From IMG/VR virus record IMGVR_UViG_3300032753_000003, positions 124,001 through 188,000 of that record: DNA of 64,000 nt; one strand, 5' to 3'. This document shows, piece by piece, positions 24,161 to 33,369 of this stretch. The DNA is from a virus. The notes under the pieces were generated by a model. It was not told where the DNA came from. It saw only the letters and a program-made list of their open reading frames with translations, and ran no database searches. The translations under genes and the position numbers were made by a program. How positions within the stretch are numbered: position 1 is the stretch's first letter; each line of letters begins with the position of its first letter.

Positions 24161-26920
24161 TTATATGATGCTCCAATTGCTGTTACCGGTGTATACCAAA
24201 GTGTAACTGTTATAATTAGCGGTGAGGCTTATTGAACTATCACCATCGATGGTATCTAAGCCTGCCGGTGTAATGTTGATGTTGTATGTACCCGCTTGTC
24301 CTGCAGTGTCTTTTATGATAAGTTGCGCACCCAGCGTAACACTAGATGATGTAGCAAGCGTTATGCTGCATGGTCCAGGACCACTGTAATTTACAGCTAG
24401 GAATCTATCAGTTGACACACAGGAATAACTGGATCCAGTTACAGGTGTTATGTTGGATGTGCCATTGGCTGTGATTTGTTTAGTTCCGTCTGGGAATATT
24501 ATACCAGTACCTGCTGACGGTAAGGTTATACCCGAAGTATCAACATTGGCTACAATATTTGGATAAAGACTGCCAACAGGTGTTGCTGCAAATACTATCC
24601 TAGTAGGTATACTAGTATCAGTTGCGTTTGCTAATAAGTTAAACTCTATATATGCCGGCGCAACAGTCGTTGGTGCAAACCCATAGGTTGGAGTATAAAC
24701 TCCTGAACTGACTCGCACTATTGCTCCTGCAGGTGTAGCACTTGGTGATAATGCAGTGCCGCCTGCATGTCGACCTGTAAATGCCGAGATCACACCGCTA
24801 GAACCATAGCTATCGTTAATCACTCTGCTAGAAATGCCATCATGACCAGTTATTTGTAGCATACCTCCCAAGTTAGTTGGAGGTTGATAATACGGACCAT
24901 TGTTTCCTACTATGTTAACAACACTTGAATGATCGGGATTTTGATATGAAGTAGATATGTAAACTTGACCTAATCTGTTGGTACTGAATACTACATTGCC
25001 AGAGTTGTTAGTAACTTGAAGGCTGCGATTGATCACAACATTAGCTGTACTATTAACACGTCCTATGCTGATATCAACATTACCACTTGCGCTTTGGATA
25101 ACACTGTCTGACATCTGTATGTCGCCAACTATCAAACTGTTATCTCTGAACGTGGCATTAACTACAGCAGTATTACCACCTGTGGGAACTGTTAGTATTT
25201 GTACCATCGATCCCATGTTGGTAGTTGAAAAATTCTCAGTAGCTATTACTTGTATTGCGCTGCTATTGTTTGTACCAAACCCAACTCCATTGTAACCTTG
25301 AGCAACAAACGTACCGAGAGTTTGTCCGGACAATATTGCAGTTGGTGCAGAACTAAATCCACCAAAACGTCTCATGGCTATGGTACCAGATTCGTCAGTG
25401 GGCGCATCACCGTATGCATCTATCAACATGGTTGTGGGATATTGGTCTTGACTTTGTATGCGGAATGCTACACCTGGTATATTTGGTGGATAAAGAGTGC
25501 TCACAGCCGGAGCTTGCACAAAGGTGTTGCCTTGCATGATTATAGCACCAGTACCATTTGGAGCTATAACAATGTTGCCATTTGGATCAGTTCCCGAGAT
25601 AGTCTGATCAGTTATAACTATATTTCCGGTGGTTGCAGCAGCACCAGTTGGACCAATTATCTTACCAACGTCTACCCATGTTGACCCGTTCCAAACCCAG
25701 AGGTCTCCTGTATCTTCTACTATTTCACCGTCGCCAATGTCACCGCCATATCCAGCTGGTAGATCTGCAGATGTTGGAACACTGCCAACTATTCTAACTG
25801 ATTGACCTGCAGCACCTGTTGAACCAGTGGCACCAGCAGTGCCTGCAGCACCAGTTGGACCAGTTACTGTGCTTGCAGCACCAGTTGATCCTGTTGGACC
25901 TGTAGAACCTCTTGATCCTGTTGGACCTATAACACCAGTTGGTCCAATTGAACCAGTTGGTCCAACCGGACCTGTAGAACCAGGCGCACCTGTAACACCA
26001 GTTGATCCTGTTGCACCTGCAGTACCTGCAGCACCAGTTGGACCGGTTATTGTACTAGCAGCACCTGGGAAACCTTGTGGTCCGGTTGCGCCTGTATAAC
26101 CAGTTGGTCCCGTTGGTCCAGTTGGACCTGTAGCACCTGTATTAGTAGCAAATCCGGGCGCACCAGTTGGACCAGTTATTGTGCTAGCTGCACCTGTTGG
26201 ACCTATAATAGGTCCAACATTTGTCCATGTTGAACCTGTCCAAACCCAGAGATTGCCGGTACTAGAATCTATTTCGCCATCGCCAGTTGGACCTGTGTAA
26301 CCAGTTGGATATCCAGGTAAATTGGTATATCCATTAACACTACCAACTACATTAACGCTGGTACCGGCAGGACCTGTTGATCCAGTAAATCCAGTTGGAC
26401 CCGTTGGTCCGGTTGCACCAGTTAATCCAGTTGCACCCGTGGCACCTGTTGAACCTGTAGCGCCTGTATTGGTAGCATAACCTGGTATACCTGTTGGACC
26501 AATTGAACCAGTTGGGCCTGTTAGTCCTGTAGCACCGATACTACCTGTTGGACCAACTATTGGGCCTACATTTGTCCATACAGATCCTGTCCAAACCCAG
26601 AGATTTCCAGTATCTGCTGTGATTTCACCATCACCTATATTACCACCATAACCTGTTGGTAAATTACTAGAACTTGGTACGCTTCCCACTATGACAACGG
26701 ATTGTCCTGGTGCACCAGTTGGTCCAGTAAATCCGGTAGGACCTGTTGATCCAGTAGCACCAGTATTGGTTGATGATCCTGCTGGCCCTGTAGGACCTTG
26801 CGGACCAATAACCGCAGTGTATATGCTGATCTGATCGTTGTTGATATAAAGGTTACCGCTTATATAAACATTGCTGTTTATAAAAAGCTGTTCGTCGCTG
26901 CTGTTTTGGAATGTAGACAT
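24161..26920 (-). CDS. collagen-like tail fibre with three repeated W-V-W modules
   Basis: 919 residues. After a 35-residue N-terminus come long Gly-Pro-Thr/Gly-Ala-Thr collagen-like runs, broken by three copies of a module of about 55 residues (V-G-S-V-x(5)-L-P-x-G-Y-x-G ... G-D-G-E-I ... G-[ND]-L-W-V-W-x-G-S-x-W), at about 80-125, 195-240 and 375-420. The last 500 residues are a beta-rich tip with fibre-like repeats, ending in a lattice of Thr/Asn-rich strands. It is the first gene of the minus-strand fibre operon, with a late box five bases before its ATG. Confidence 0.85.
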   Translation of the reverse strand: MSTFQNSSDEQLFINSNVYISGNLYINNDQISIYTAVIGPQGPTGPAGSSTNTGATGSTGPTGFTGPTGAPGQSVVIVGSVPSSSNLPTGYGGNIGDGEITADTGNLWVWTGSVWTNVGPIVGPTGSIGATGLTGPTGSIGPTGIPGYATNTGATGSTGATGATGLTGATGPTGPTGFTGSTGPAGTSVNVVGSVNGYTNLPGYPTGYTGPTGDGEIDSSTGNLWVWTGSTWTNVGPIIGPTGAASTITGPTGAPGFATNTGATGPTGPTGPTGYTGATGPQGFPGAASTITGPTGAAGTAGATGSTGVTGAPGSTGPVGPTGSIGPTGVIGPTGSRGSTGPTGSTGAASTVTGPTGAAGTAGATGSTGAAGQSVRIVGSVPTSADLPAGYGGDIGDGEIVEDTGDLWVWNGSTWVDVGKIIGPTGAAATTGNIVITDQTISGTDPNGNIVIAPNGTGAIIMQGNTFVQAPAVSTLYPPNIPGVAFRIQSQDQYPTTMLIDAYGDAPTDESGTIAMRRFGGFSSAPTAILSGQTLGTFVAQGYNGVGFGTNNSSAIQVIATENFSTTNMGSMVQILTVPTGGNTAVVNATFRDNSLIVGDIQMSDSVIQSASGNVDISIGRVNSTANVVINRSLQVTNNSGNVVFSTNRLGQVYISTSYQNPDHSSVVNIVGNNGPYYQPPTNLGGMLQITGHDGISSRVINDSYGSSGVISAFTGRHAGGTALSPSATPAGAIVRVSSGVYTPTYGFAPTTVAPAYIEFNLLANATDTSIPTRIVFAATPVGSLYPNIVANVDTSGITLPSAGTGIIFPDGTKQITANGTSNITPVTGSSYSCVSTDRFLAVNYSGPGPCSITLATSSSVTLGAQLIIKDTAGQAGTYNINITPAGLDTIDGDSSISLTANYNSYTLVYTGNSNWSII

Positions 26921-26925
26921 GCTGT

Positions 26926-26931
26926 TATTTA
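26926..26931 (-). promoter_or_regulatory. late promoter box abutting the fibre start codon
   Basis: Minus-strand AATAAATA followed by five bases (ACAGC... read on the minus strand) and ATG 26920. Same arrangement as at 10627 and 52945; a leaderless mRNA is implied. Confidence 0.6.
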
Positions 26932-27016
26932 TTATGTGGAGCTGCCAGAAAGACGCATATGATAACTTGAGTTAATGTTGACACATATAAACAAATATGA
27001 TAAATTAATTAACTAG

Positions 27017-27094
27017 CCCCACATAGCTCAGCTGGACAGAGCGCAGGTTTCCTAAACCTGAGGTCGGCGTGTTCGAATCACCCTGTGGGGACCA
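27017..27094 (+). tRNA. tRNA-Arg (CCT)
   Basis: Acceptor CCCCACA/TGTGGGG, anticodon stem CAGGT/ACCTG with loop TTCCTAA (anticodon CCT), T-loop TTCGAAT with one C-C mismatch in the T-stem, encoded ACCA. Confidence 0.9.
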
Positions 27095-27246
27095 AAGTTT
27101 CTTAAAGTATTCTTTGGTATTTGAATAAAAATTCATTAAATTTAAAAATTTCACTTGCATTAATAATTGGACGGTTATATAGTTTGCATACAAGGAAATG
27201 ACTCCTTGAGTGTATTTTTACTGACTCAAACAACGGAAACAGACAT

Positions 27247-27804
27247 ATGAAGAACACGTTTTTGTCACTTATCGCCGTCTTTGGAATGACTTCTGCGGCT
27301 GTTGCTGCTGATCTTCCAACCAATAAGGGCCTTCCTCCGGCTCCAACTGTTAATAACAGTACATCCGGCTGGTATGTTGGCGGCAATGCTGATCTCAACG
27401 CTGTAAACAACCCAGCATTTGGCGATAGCCAGACTGGTTTTGGTGCAGTAGCAGGTTATGAGTTTAACCCTTGGCTACGCGGCGAAGCTGACTTCAACTA
27501 TTGGTTCAAGTCCCCAAACAGCAACGTTGGATCTGGTCAGGCTCTAACTGCTAACGCAATTGTCCAGTCTCCCGTGCAGTTCTATCGCATTACACCATAC
27601 GCTCTAGTAGGTGTTGGTTCTGGATGGAACGGTATGGGTAATGCTAGCGGAAATGCGCAGGCCATTTACAACCTTGGACTTGGTGCTCGTTATGCACTAA
27701 CCAACCGAGTTGATCTTGATGCTCGTTATACTCAAGTTAATGCCTGGCAGAATAGCAATACTCAGGCTGATCAGTTTACGATTGGAGCAGAGTTCAAGTT
27801 CTAA
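27247..27804 (+). CDS. outer-membrane beta-barrel protein (Omp25/porin-like)
   Basis: 185 residues with a signal peptide (1-20, ending AVAA-D). The start of the mature protein (ADLPTNKGLPPAP, then GWYVGGN) follows the pattern of alphaproteobacterial Omp25/RopB-type small barrels. Alternating strands run to a C-terminal phenylalanine (EFKF), the usual signal for outer-membrane assembly. A phage-made barrel might mask or replace a receptor, blocking superinfection, or alter permeability. It is a single-gene unit, with its own ribosome site and a terminator directly behind it. Confidence 0.82.
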   Translation: MKNTFLSLIAVFGMTSAAVAADLPTNKGLPPAPTVNNSTSGWYVGGNADLNAVNNPAFGDSQTGFGAVAGYEFNPWLRGEADFNYWFKSPNSNVGSGQALTANAIVQSPVQFYRITPYALVGVGSGWNGMGNASGNAQAIYNLGLGARYALTNRVDLDARYTQVNAWQNSNTQADQFTIGAEFKF

Positions 27805-27833
27805 TACTAGAACTTACTGCTAGGTCAAATACA

Positions 27834-27863
27834 AGAGAGATAGCTGAGCTATCTCTCTTTTTC
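27834..27863 (+). terminator. rho-independent terminator after the barrel gene
   Basis: An 11-bp perfect stem AGAGAGATAGC/GCTATCTCTCT with a TGA loop, followed by TTTTC. Confidence 0.88.
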
Positions 27864-27915
27864 TATTGTTTATAGCTCAAATATCTATTACAATAATCAG
27901 AAAGAAGATAATTCA

Positions 27916-28455
27916 ATGGACATATTCATATCAAATATAAAAGACGTCCCTAGCATGATAGATCAGCATGGCATTACGCATGTACTCACAGTAATCACAA
28001 TTTATGAAATAGATTATGTCAAGCCCAAGCTACCAGCTAGCTTCGATAAAAACAACTGGTTGTTCCTAAACATGGATGATGTCATCGATGCCGACGTACC
28101 ATTGGCACCACAAAAAGAACAAGTAGCACAGATATTAGAATGGGGGCGATCATTGCCCGCAGATGCCAAAGTACTTGTGCATTGTTTCGCTGGGGTCAGT
28201 AGGTCTACAGCCAGTGCATTGGCTTTGAAGGTTCAGGAACTTGGAGTAGACAAGCTTGACGAGTGCATCGAATGGCTAGTTAATCATCGCCCTATTGCTT
28301 GCCCAAATCCAGTAATAACTAAACATGCAGACGAACTGTTATGTGCTAACGGATTGCTGCATCAAAAAGCCGAAGCGGTTGCATCGGCTAAGCTTATTAA
28401 AGGATTTGGTACAGACTGGAAGAATCATATTGAAAGAACTCACTTAAAGGAATGA
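27916..28455 (+). CDS. dual-specificity protein phosphatase
   Basis: 179 residues. It has the C-x5-R signature VHCFAGVSRS with Cys90 and Arg96, and upstream acidic residues in LNMDDVIDAD that can supply the general acid, as in the dual-specificity/tyrosine phosphatase fold. After the domain (about 1-150) there is a short Lys/Ala-rich tail. It removes phosphate from Tyr or Ser/Thr on proteins, or from a nucleotide or RNA cap-like substrate in some relatives. Two methyltransferase-like genes follow closely in what looks like one operon. Confidence 0.87.
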   Translation: MDIFISNIKDVPSMIDQHGITHVLTVITIYEIDYVKPKLPASFDKNNWLFLNMDDVIDADVPLAPQKEQVAQILEWGRSLPADAKVLVHCFAGVSRSTASALALKVQELGVDKLDECIEWLVNHRPIACPNPVITKHADELLCANGLLHQKAEAVASAKLIKGFGTDWKNHIERTHLKE

Positions 28456-28468
28456 TGAAAGGACGTTC

Positions 28469-29113
28469 ATGTCAGACCCTTTTGAAGATTTAGCAGCTAC
28501 CATTAAACCAAAAACAACAGATATATGGGGATTGAAATTCTTCCCGGATCTAGAACCAGATACTCCCAACACCCAAGACCATCCAAACTGCGGTTGGATA
28601 TCTAGACAAGAAGTTACTGATTGCAATATCGAAGTAGTTAGAAATATAGTCAAAGATCTTGGAGATAGATTGAAGACTGTTGTTGAGATAGGCGTCAACA
28701 GAAATGGAGAACGCAGCATGAGTAGGATACTCATGGATGAGCGCCCTAAAGGTAGCTATTATCTCGGAATAGATATAGAAGATAAGAGCTATCTAGATGA
28801 TCCAGAATCTAATACTTGGACCATTAAGTGCAATAGCATGGAACAAGATTTGATTAGGAATTTTATGAGTGGTATTGGAATCAAAGAGATAGATTTGCTT
28901 TTTATTGATGGAGATCATTCTGTCAATGCATGTGTCAACGATTGGCGCTATTCAGATATGTTAAGCGCACACGGCATAGTTATTCTTCACGATACCAACA
29001 GTCATCCCGGATGTGTTGCACTGTTTCAAGCTGTAGATGAGAATTTGTTTGATAAGGAAAGATCATGCTTAGAGGATGACTTTGGTATAGCAGTATTTAG
29101 GAGGAAGTCATGA
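28469..29113 (+). CDS. class I SAM-dependent methyltransferase (Methyltransf_24-like)
   Basis: 214 residues. The VVEIGVNRNGERSMSRIL segment (about 70-87) is a motif I-like glycine region, YYLGIDIEDKSYL provides the acidic residue of motif II, and IDLLFIDGDHSVNACVND-W (about 146-163) is typical of this family and of cephalosporin-hydroxylase-like methyltransferases of sugar loci. HDTNSHPG follows. The substrate is unknown, perhaps a sugar. It overlaps the next methyltransferase by four bases (ATGA), so the two are translated together. Confidence 0.75.
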   Translation: MSDPFEDLAATIKPKTTDIWGLKFFPDLEPDTPNTQDHPNCGWISRQEVTDCNIEVVRNIVKDLGDRLKTVVEIGVNRNGERSMSRILMDERPKGSYYLGIDIEDKSYLDDPESNTWTIKCNSMEQDLIRNFMSGIGIKEIDLLFIDGDHSVNACVNDWRYSDMLSAHGIVILHDTNSHPGCVALFQAVDENLFDKERSCLEDDFGIAVFRRKS

Positions 29114-29853
29114 ATACAAATCACATGGACCTGTTGATCAATCCAACCGGACATAATATGAATGTAATGGCCGAGAGGTTCATGCACGTAATCAATAAGA
29201 TTAATCCAGCTGAGATCAAAGTATTATTAGAAATAGGCAGCATGGACGCTTGGGAAAGCGCGAATATGGCAAGAGTGTTTACTGATGCACATATTCATTG
29301 TTTTGAACCAGTAGCTTATAACTTTGGTCAGTGTAGAGCTAGAATAGCTGAACAGCCGTCTGATATATCCAACCGCATACACTTGCACAATATCGCAATG
29401 AACGATGCTACAGGTCCTATGGAATTTTGGGAATTGGATATAGAAGCTGCTAGTATAAAGAAACTTAATCATGGTATTGCTAGTAAGTTTAAGTTAATTG
29501 ATCCAGATATGTGGCCATGGGAACATAACCAACAGAGAATGGTTACTGTAGAGGGTTGGCGATTAGACGACTGGTGCAACGCTAATAACATAGCTCGCGT
29601 TGACGGAATATGGATGGATGCACAGGGCGCTGAGTTAGATATATTAAAGGGTGCAGGCACAGTCTTGAACGGTATACAGTTTGTAATGACTGAAGCAGGA
29701 CTCAAACCTTACTATCACGGACATACTATGAAGTCTGATATGGATGCCTATATGGCAGGATTTGGATTTACTGAGTGGAAACCAGCAACTGTAAAGGCTC
29801 ATGAATTTGAAGTAGATCTAATATATCTCAATACCAATCTAGTAAATTTTTAA
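29110..29853 (+). CDS. FkbM-family methyltransferase
   Basis: 247 residues. LLEIGSMDAWESANMARVF is the SAM-binding region, HCFEPVAYNF the conserved FEP motif of FkbM proteins, and RLDDWCNANNIARVDGIWMDAQGAELDILKGA carries the typical L-D-x-W/D-x-[QE]-G-x-E pattern. FkbM enzymes O-methylate sugars or small molecules. With the preceding gene it may decorate a glycan on the virion or host surface. Confidence 0.87.
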   Translation: MNTNHMDLLINPTGHNMNVMAERFMHVINKINPAEIKVLLEIGSMDAWESANMARVFTDAHIHCFEPVAYNFGQCRARIAEQPSDISNRIHLHNIAMNDATGPMEFWELDIEAASIKKLNHGIASKFKLIDPDMWPWEHNQQRMVTVEGWRLDDWCNANNIARVDGIWMDAQGAELDILKGAGTVLNGIQFVMTEAGLKPYYHGHTMKSDMDAYMAGFGFTEWKPATVKAHEFEVDLIYLNTNLVNF

Positions 29854-29858
29854 TTCAA

Positions 29859-29888
29859 TTGACTTTTTACGATTAAATATCTTATAAA
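29859..29888 (+). promoter_or_regulatory. sigma70-type promoter
   Basis: TTGACT (29859-29864), 18-bp spacer, TATAAA (29883-29888), upstream of the low-complexity protein at 29931. Confidence 0.5.
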
Positions 29889-29930
29889 CTAGTTAGAGCG
29901 CATACAACTCGATACATATAAGGAGAAGAC

Positions 29931-30296
29931 ATGTTCAACGCAATCAAGAGGCTGTTTGGATTCAATACATCAACGCCTGCCTCATCAACAAACACTTCGT
30001 CAGAATTATCTACATCAACTGCCGAATCAGTAACCAATTCAACACCTGCTGTTACTACTTCTGCATCAATAGAGTCCTATACACCGGTAGCGGAAGTAAA
30101 GGCAGAATCAGATACTGCTGTTAATAACACTGCTAAAACCAAGACAGCAAAGGCCCTGCGTAAGCCAAAGACTATTAAGTCTAATACTTCGGCTGTTATT
30201 ACAAAGGAAATTGCAACATCTAGCAGTGGTACTGGATCTACAGCAACTAAGACCAAGCGTGCTGCTAAGTCAACAGCAAAGTCAACTGCAAGTTGA
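29931..30296 (+). CDS. low-complexity Ser/Thr/Lys-rich protein
   Basis: 121 residues. A short N-terminal amphipathic helix (MFNAIKRLFGF) is followed by a Ser/Thr/Ala/Asn-rich spacer and a Lys/Ala-rich C-terminal half (KTKTAKALRKPKTIK, TKRAAKSTAKS) resembling histone H1 tails. It may bind DNA or RNA, or form an internal virion protein. It has AGGAG before the ATG, its own promoter and a terminator, so it is a monocistronic unit. No family recognised. Confidence 0.65.
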   Translation: MFNAIKRLFGFNTSTPASSTNTSSELSTSTAESVTNSTPAVTTSASIESYTPVAEVKAESDTAVNNTAKTKTAKALRKPKTIKSNTSAVITKEIATSSSGTGSTATKTKRAAKSTAKSTAS

Positions 30297-30323
30297 TTAT
30301 TAAATTAATAATTTGATATTCAA

Positions 30324-30354
30324 GGGGCATGATTGATCAATCATGCCTCTTTTT
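30324..30354 (+). terminator. rho-independent terminator
   Basis: A near-perfect palindrome around TGATCA (stem GGCATGATTG... to ...CATGCC, 30324-30349) followed by TTTTT. Confidence 0.85.
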
Positions 30355-30376
30355 ATGAACGCCGGGAGACCTTACA

Positions 30377-30595
30377 ATGAAATACCTTTTGCCATTATTA
30401 ACACCGTTTGTAATATTGATCTCTTTGATTATTTTAGATCTAATAGGATATATAGCTATTTCGCATATTCTGTTTGTAACTATATCTATAGTAATCGTTG
30501 TGTTAAGTTATTGCATATATAAAGAACTTACCAAACCTAAAACTCTAGATCCCTATCAAGAATACCTAGACGATCTTGCCAAAGGTAACGATTGA
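30377..30595 (+). CDS. small membrane protein (72 aa)
   Basis: Two hydrophobic helices (about 3-25 and 30-50), then a polar, acidic tail (PYQEYLDDLAKGND). GGGAG before the ATG. No family recognised. Confidence 0.6.
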   Translation: MKYLLPLLTPFVILISLIILDLIGYIAISHILFVTISIVIVVLSYCIYKELTKPKTLDPYQEYLDDLAKGND

Positions 30596-30619
30596 TATTT
30601 TTGCAAATTCTGCTATTAT
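30593..30619 (+). promoter_or_regulatory. extended -10 promoter
   Basis: TTGATA (30593-30598), 15-bp spacer, and TGC-TATTAT (-10 at 30614-30619), the same TGCTAT extended -10 as the early promoters. It drives the gene at 30643. Confidence 0.55.
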
Positions 30620-30642
30620 ATAGCAGCAAAGGAGAATTTTAG

Positions 30643-30945
30643 ATGCAGAAGATCACAGCTGATCTAAGTGAATTGCCAAGACAATTTGGTCCAGATATTG
30701 TTGCTGGACGAGTGGAAACTGGACCATTGGTAATCAACGATGATTGGCCGGGTGTATTCATTAGAGGCGACAATGCTGCATGGTATGCTATGCAATTGAA
30801 CATACTGATGAGCAATTTGCCAGACACAATTGATGTGTTTACTAGATCTAGCATCAATGGGCTAATTTCTACATTAGAAAGCTGTTTGGTTAAATCCAAT
30901 ATAAATCAAGATACTGACAATTTTGACGACTCAGTTGGATGTTAA
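30643..30945 (+). CDS. unidentified protein (100 aa)
   Basis: A small soluble protein with a DDWPGVFIRGDNAAWYAMQL segment and a helical C-terminal half, then an acidic end. GGAG precedes the ATG. No family recognised. It starts an early-type run leading to the YqeY gene. Confidence 0.6.
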   Translation: MQKITADLSELPRQFGPDIVAGRVETGPLVINDDWPGVFIRGDNAAWYAMQLNILMSNLPDTIDVFTRSSINGLISTLESCLVKSNINQDTDNFDDSVGC

Positions 30946-30965
30946 ATTCCAAAGGATCATTTGAA

Positions 30966-31364
30966 ATGAAAAAATGGTACTTGAATCCTCCATTAGGTTT
31001 ACCATATAGAGGCGACTATAGAGTTTCACTACGTTGGCATTTATATGGGTTATTATGGTTCTTGATGCCGCAATGGTTTAGGCGGTGGCTAACCAACGGT
31101 GTATATGTGTACTTGAAGGATTACCAAGGTGAAATTACAATTACTATGGCATGGCCTCGAGACGATAATACGCCCATTCGCAGTATAATATACAATCGTG
31201 TTATGGTTGGACCGTTACTGTTACACGACGATGGTACAGTAACCAATGACGACGGTAGTGATAGTTATGTACACAATTGGATGCCCGTTGATCGAAACTG
31301 GCGTACAGAAATGATCCTTAAAGGATTACAGGGATTTGATACGAAAGGATCAAAATACAGTTGA
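30966..31364 (+). CDS. unidentified protein (132 aa)
   Basis: The start at ATG 30966 fits AAAGGA about nine bases upstream; a longer frame from ATG 30939 overlaps the previous gene. It contains a Trp-rich hydrophobic segment (WHLYGLLWFLMPQWFRRWL, about 24-42), which may lie on a membrane, and a beta-rich second half. Its stop overlaps the promoter of the next gene. No family recognised. Confidence 0.55.
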   Translation: MKKWYLNPPLGLPYRGDYRVSLRWHLYGLLWFLMPQWFRRWLTNGVYVYLKDYQGEITITMAWPRDDNTPIRSIIYNRVMVGPLLLHDDGTVTNDDGSDSYVHNWMPVDRNWRTEMILKGLQGFDTKGSKYS

Positions 31365-31388
31365 CAAGTTTAGCATCTATGCTATAAT
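31361..31388 (+). promoter_or_regulatory. consensus sigma70 promoter
   Basis: TTGACA (31361-31366), 16-bp spacer, TGC-TATAAT (-10 at 31383-31388): a perfect -35 and -10 with the extended TGC shared by the early promoters. Confidence 0.85.
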
Positions 31389-31410
31389 GATCCTAACGAT
31401 GGAGAATATC

Positions 31411-31839
31411 ATGTTGATGCAAACACTACAAGCTGATCAACTCAAAGCACGTAAAGCCAAAGATACTGTAGCTATTGGCCTGCTCACAGCTCTAGTTGGA
31501 GAAGCTGCTATGGTTGGCAAGAATGCAGGCAATCGAACTAGCACTGATGAAGAAGTCCTAGCAACCGTCCGTAAGTTTCTAAAGAATGCTGAAGAGACTC
31601 ATGCACGACTGATCGCAGCCAACAAGGATGCTGCTGCAATTACAGAAGAGATCAAAATCCTTAAGAGTTATATGCCGCAGCAGATGACTGACGATCAGCT
31701 GCGTGCTGCTATCAGTGCTATCAAAGATACCAATGCCAATGCCAATATGGGATTAGTTATGAAGGTACTCAAGGAGCAGCATGCCGGATTGTATGACGGC
31801 AAGCGAGCTAATGAGATTGCCAAAGAAGTGCTAGCATAA
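31411..31839 (+). CDS. YqeY / GatB-YqeY domain protein
   Basis: 142 residues from ATG 31411 (GGAG upstream); an upstream in-frame extension to 31336 would overlap the promoter and is rejected. It has the YqeY pattern: LKARKAKDTVAIGLLTAL at the N-terminus, E-x-x-I-L-x-x-Y-M-P-Q-Q-M (about 86-98) and the C-terminal MGLVMKVLKEQHAG with GKRANEIAKEVL. YqeY relates to the tail domain of the GatB amidotransferase subunit and may bind tRNA; its exact role is unknown. It is found in several phages and fits the tRNA theme of this genome. Confidence 0.85.
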   Translation: MLMQTLQADQLKARKAKDTVAIGLLTALVGEAAMVGKNAGNRTSTDEEVLATVRKFLKNAEETHARLIAANKDAAAITEEIKILKSYMPQQMTDDQLRAAISAIKDTNANANMGLVMKVLKEQHAGLYDGKRANEIAKEVLA

Positions 31840-31877
31840 GCTAACACTAATTAATCTAGCACAAACGGAGACAGCAA

Positions 31878-32459
31878 ATGAAAATTGAAGTTTGGGGCCG
31901 CGGTGGCGAAATCGTATTGGGCGGTATCACCCGTGAGCAGTATATCTATTGGGCATTGCGAAATTCTGAAGATGACGAAGAATTCTCAAACATGATCCAG
32001 GGGGATCCCCTAGAAGAGGATCATCCACCAGAACTTTTGCTGGGCGCTTGGTATGATATTGATAACATTGCACATGAAGCCGGACCAGGATTTGAGGATA
32101 GTGGTATCACTGTAACTGACAGCAAAGGCAATGTGATCTTTGACCATAGCTTCACTGCTATCCAAAAGATGGACGGTTGTGAAAATATTGCTCAAGAAAC
32201 CAACGAATATTATTTTATTGAGACTGAGTACGAATATGGGTTTTTGGCAGTTGATACACAAAAGGGTGTATTTGAACAGTATGAAGTACCCGGTGACGAG
32301 TTTGATCCCACGTTATTCAAAGTCTCAACTACTGATGTTGAAGGTCTGTCACTTATAACCAGCATCAGTTATAACGGCAAGGAATTGGAAGGTCTCGGCA
32401 TGCTGGATACCGAGAGCAAGAATTTTGACTGGAATTTTATTTCCAGCGTGGAGGATTGA
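31878..32459 (+). CDS. unidentified acidic protein (193 aa)
   Basis: A strongly acidic protein with an N-terminal beta region (MKIEVWGRGGEIVLGGI) and a repeated aromatic-acidic pattern. No motif that I can name. CGGAG precedes the ATG. It is followed at once by two further genes in the same direction. Acidic, compact early proteins of phages sometimes mimic DNA; that is only a thought. Confidence 0.6.
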   Translation: MKIEVWGRGGEIVLGGITREQYIYWALRNSEDDEEFSNMIQGDPLEEDHPPELLLGAWYDIDNIAHEAGPGFEDSGITVTDSKGNVIFDHSFTAIQKMDGCENIAQETNEYYFIETEYEYGFLAVDTQKGVFEQYEVPGDEFDPTLFKVSTTDVEGLSLITSISYNGKELEGLGMLDTESKNFDWNFISSVED

Positions 32460-32461
32460 AA

Positions 32462-32677
32462 ATGCTGTTGTGGGATGATACTTCAAATCTATGGCTACTA
32501 ACTCCTGCAGAGCTTGAGCGAATACCCAATGGCACTGTACTGACTTGCATTGATGGCACTACCGCAGTAAAAGGTCGAGATTACATTGACGACGATACTC
32601 GCGCTGGTCATATTGCATACGGTATCCTTAGGTACGAGCAGGACAAGCTGTTTACAGAGTTTTATCTCAAGCGCTAA
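32462..32677 (+). CDS. unidentified small protein (71 aa)
   Basis: Start at ATG 32462 with GGAGGA upstream, two bases after the previous stop. A compact, acidic protein with beta-strand character (NGTVLTCIDGTTAVKG). Function unknown. Confidence 0.6.
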   Translation: MLLWDDTSNLWLLTPAELERIPNGTVLTCIDGTTAVKGRDYIDDDTRAGHIAYGILRYEQDKLFTEFYLKR

Positions 32678-32686
32678 GGAACAATC

Positions 32687-33361
32687 GTGACTATTCCTGC
32701 AATCAACGTGAATATTGTTGAAATTGAGCCGGGTGTGTTCTATGCTCAGTTTGACAACCAAAAGGATCTCGGGCACTGTCTCATGCGATTGCAGGAATAT
32801 TACGAGGGTGTTAGCGATGATATCCGCGGCAAATATTTCACCTTAGAAGAGTTTTTGCATCATTTTACCGCAGACGATGGGGTATTTGATTATACACATA
32901 CATGGCGAGGATTTAATGTTCCCGGCCATGTAGTGGAGGAGTGGTTTGATCTATTTGCTAATAGTGATCAAGGTCTTACGGATAAAGAACGTCAGTTTAC
33001 CAACCGTTTATTGGATGCCAAGAAAGGCAGCGACAAATGGTACCTGATTGCAACTCGCAAAGGTTCAGATGAACTGGCTGTTGTGAATCACGAAATTGCT
33101 CACGCTCGCTATTATCTCGACGACTTATATTTTACCAACTGCAATCGTCTAATAACTGAAATACCCAGAGCTGAGTTTGATCATATGTGTGAGAGCTTGA
33201 CAAAAATGGGTTATACAGATAAAGTACTGCTAGACGAAGTTCAGGCTTATTTGAGCACCAGTAAGAAGCCAGAACTCAAACATTGGTTTGGCAAGCTTAG
33301 TCCTGAGACATATAACGTAGTTAATAAATTTCGCAATCTATTCAAAGGTAAGAAAGTTTAG
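32687..33361 (+). CDS. putative zinc metalloprotease (HExxH)
   Basis: 224 residues from GTG 32687 with AAGGAA upstream. The helix VVNHEIAHARYYL carries His135-Glu136-x-x-His139, and a later DEVQAYL segment could give the third, glutamate, zinc ligand, as in gluzincin-type peptidases. The remainder is not recognised. It would act in the cytoplasm, since no signal peptide is seen. It lies between unknown genes and the Thg1-like gene, nine bases before the latter. Confidence 0.65.
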   Translation: MTIPAINVNIVEIEPGVFYAQFDNQKDLGHCLMRLQEYYEGVSDDIRGKYFTLEEFLHHFTADDGVFDYTHTWRGFNVPGHVVEEWFDLFANSDQGLTDKERQFTNRLLDAKKGSDKWYLIATRKGSDELAVVNHEIAHARYYLDDLYFTNCNRLITEIPRAEFDHMCESLTKMGYTDKVLLDEVQAYLSTSKKPELKHWFGKLSPETYNVVNKFRNLFKGKKV

Positions 33362-33369
33362 GAGTTGAT

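Noticed and set aside
25250-25684. Plus-strand frame inside the collagen-like fibre
   Set aside because: Ser/Tyr/Cys-rich antisense translation with no ribosome site, inside a well-supported gene.
25827-26099. Antisense frames in the collagen-like genes rich in G-P-V and A-P-V triplets (also 60735-60980 and 11875-12216)
   Set aside because: They are mirror images of GGN-CCN-ACN codon repeats on the other strand, with no ribosome site and no independent conservation.
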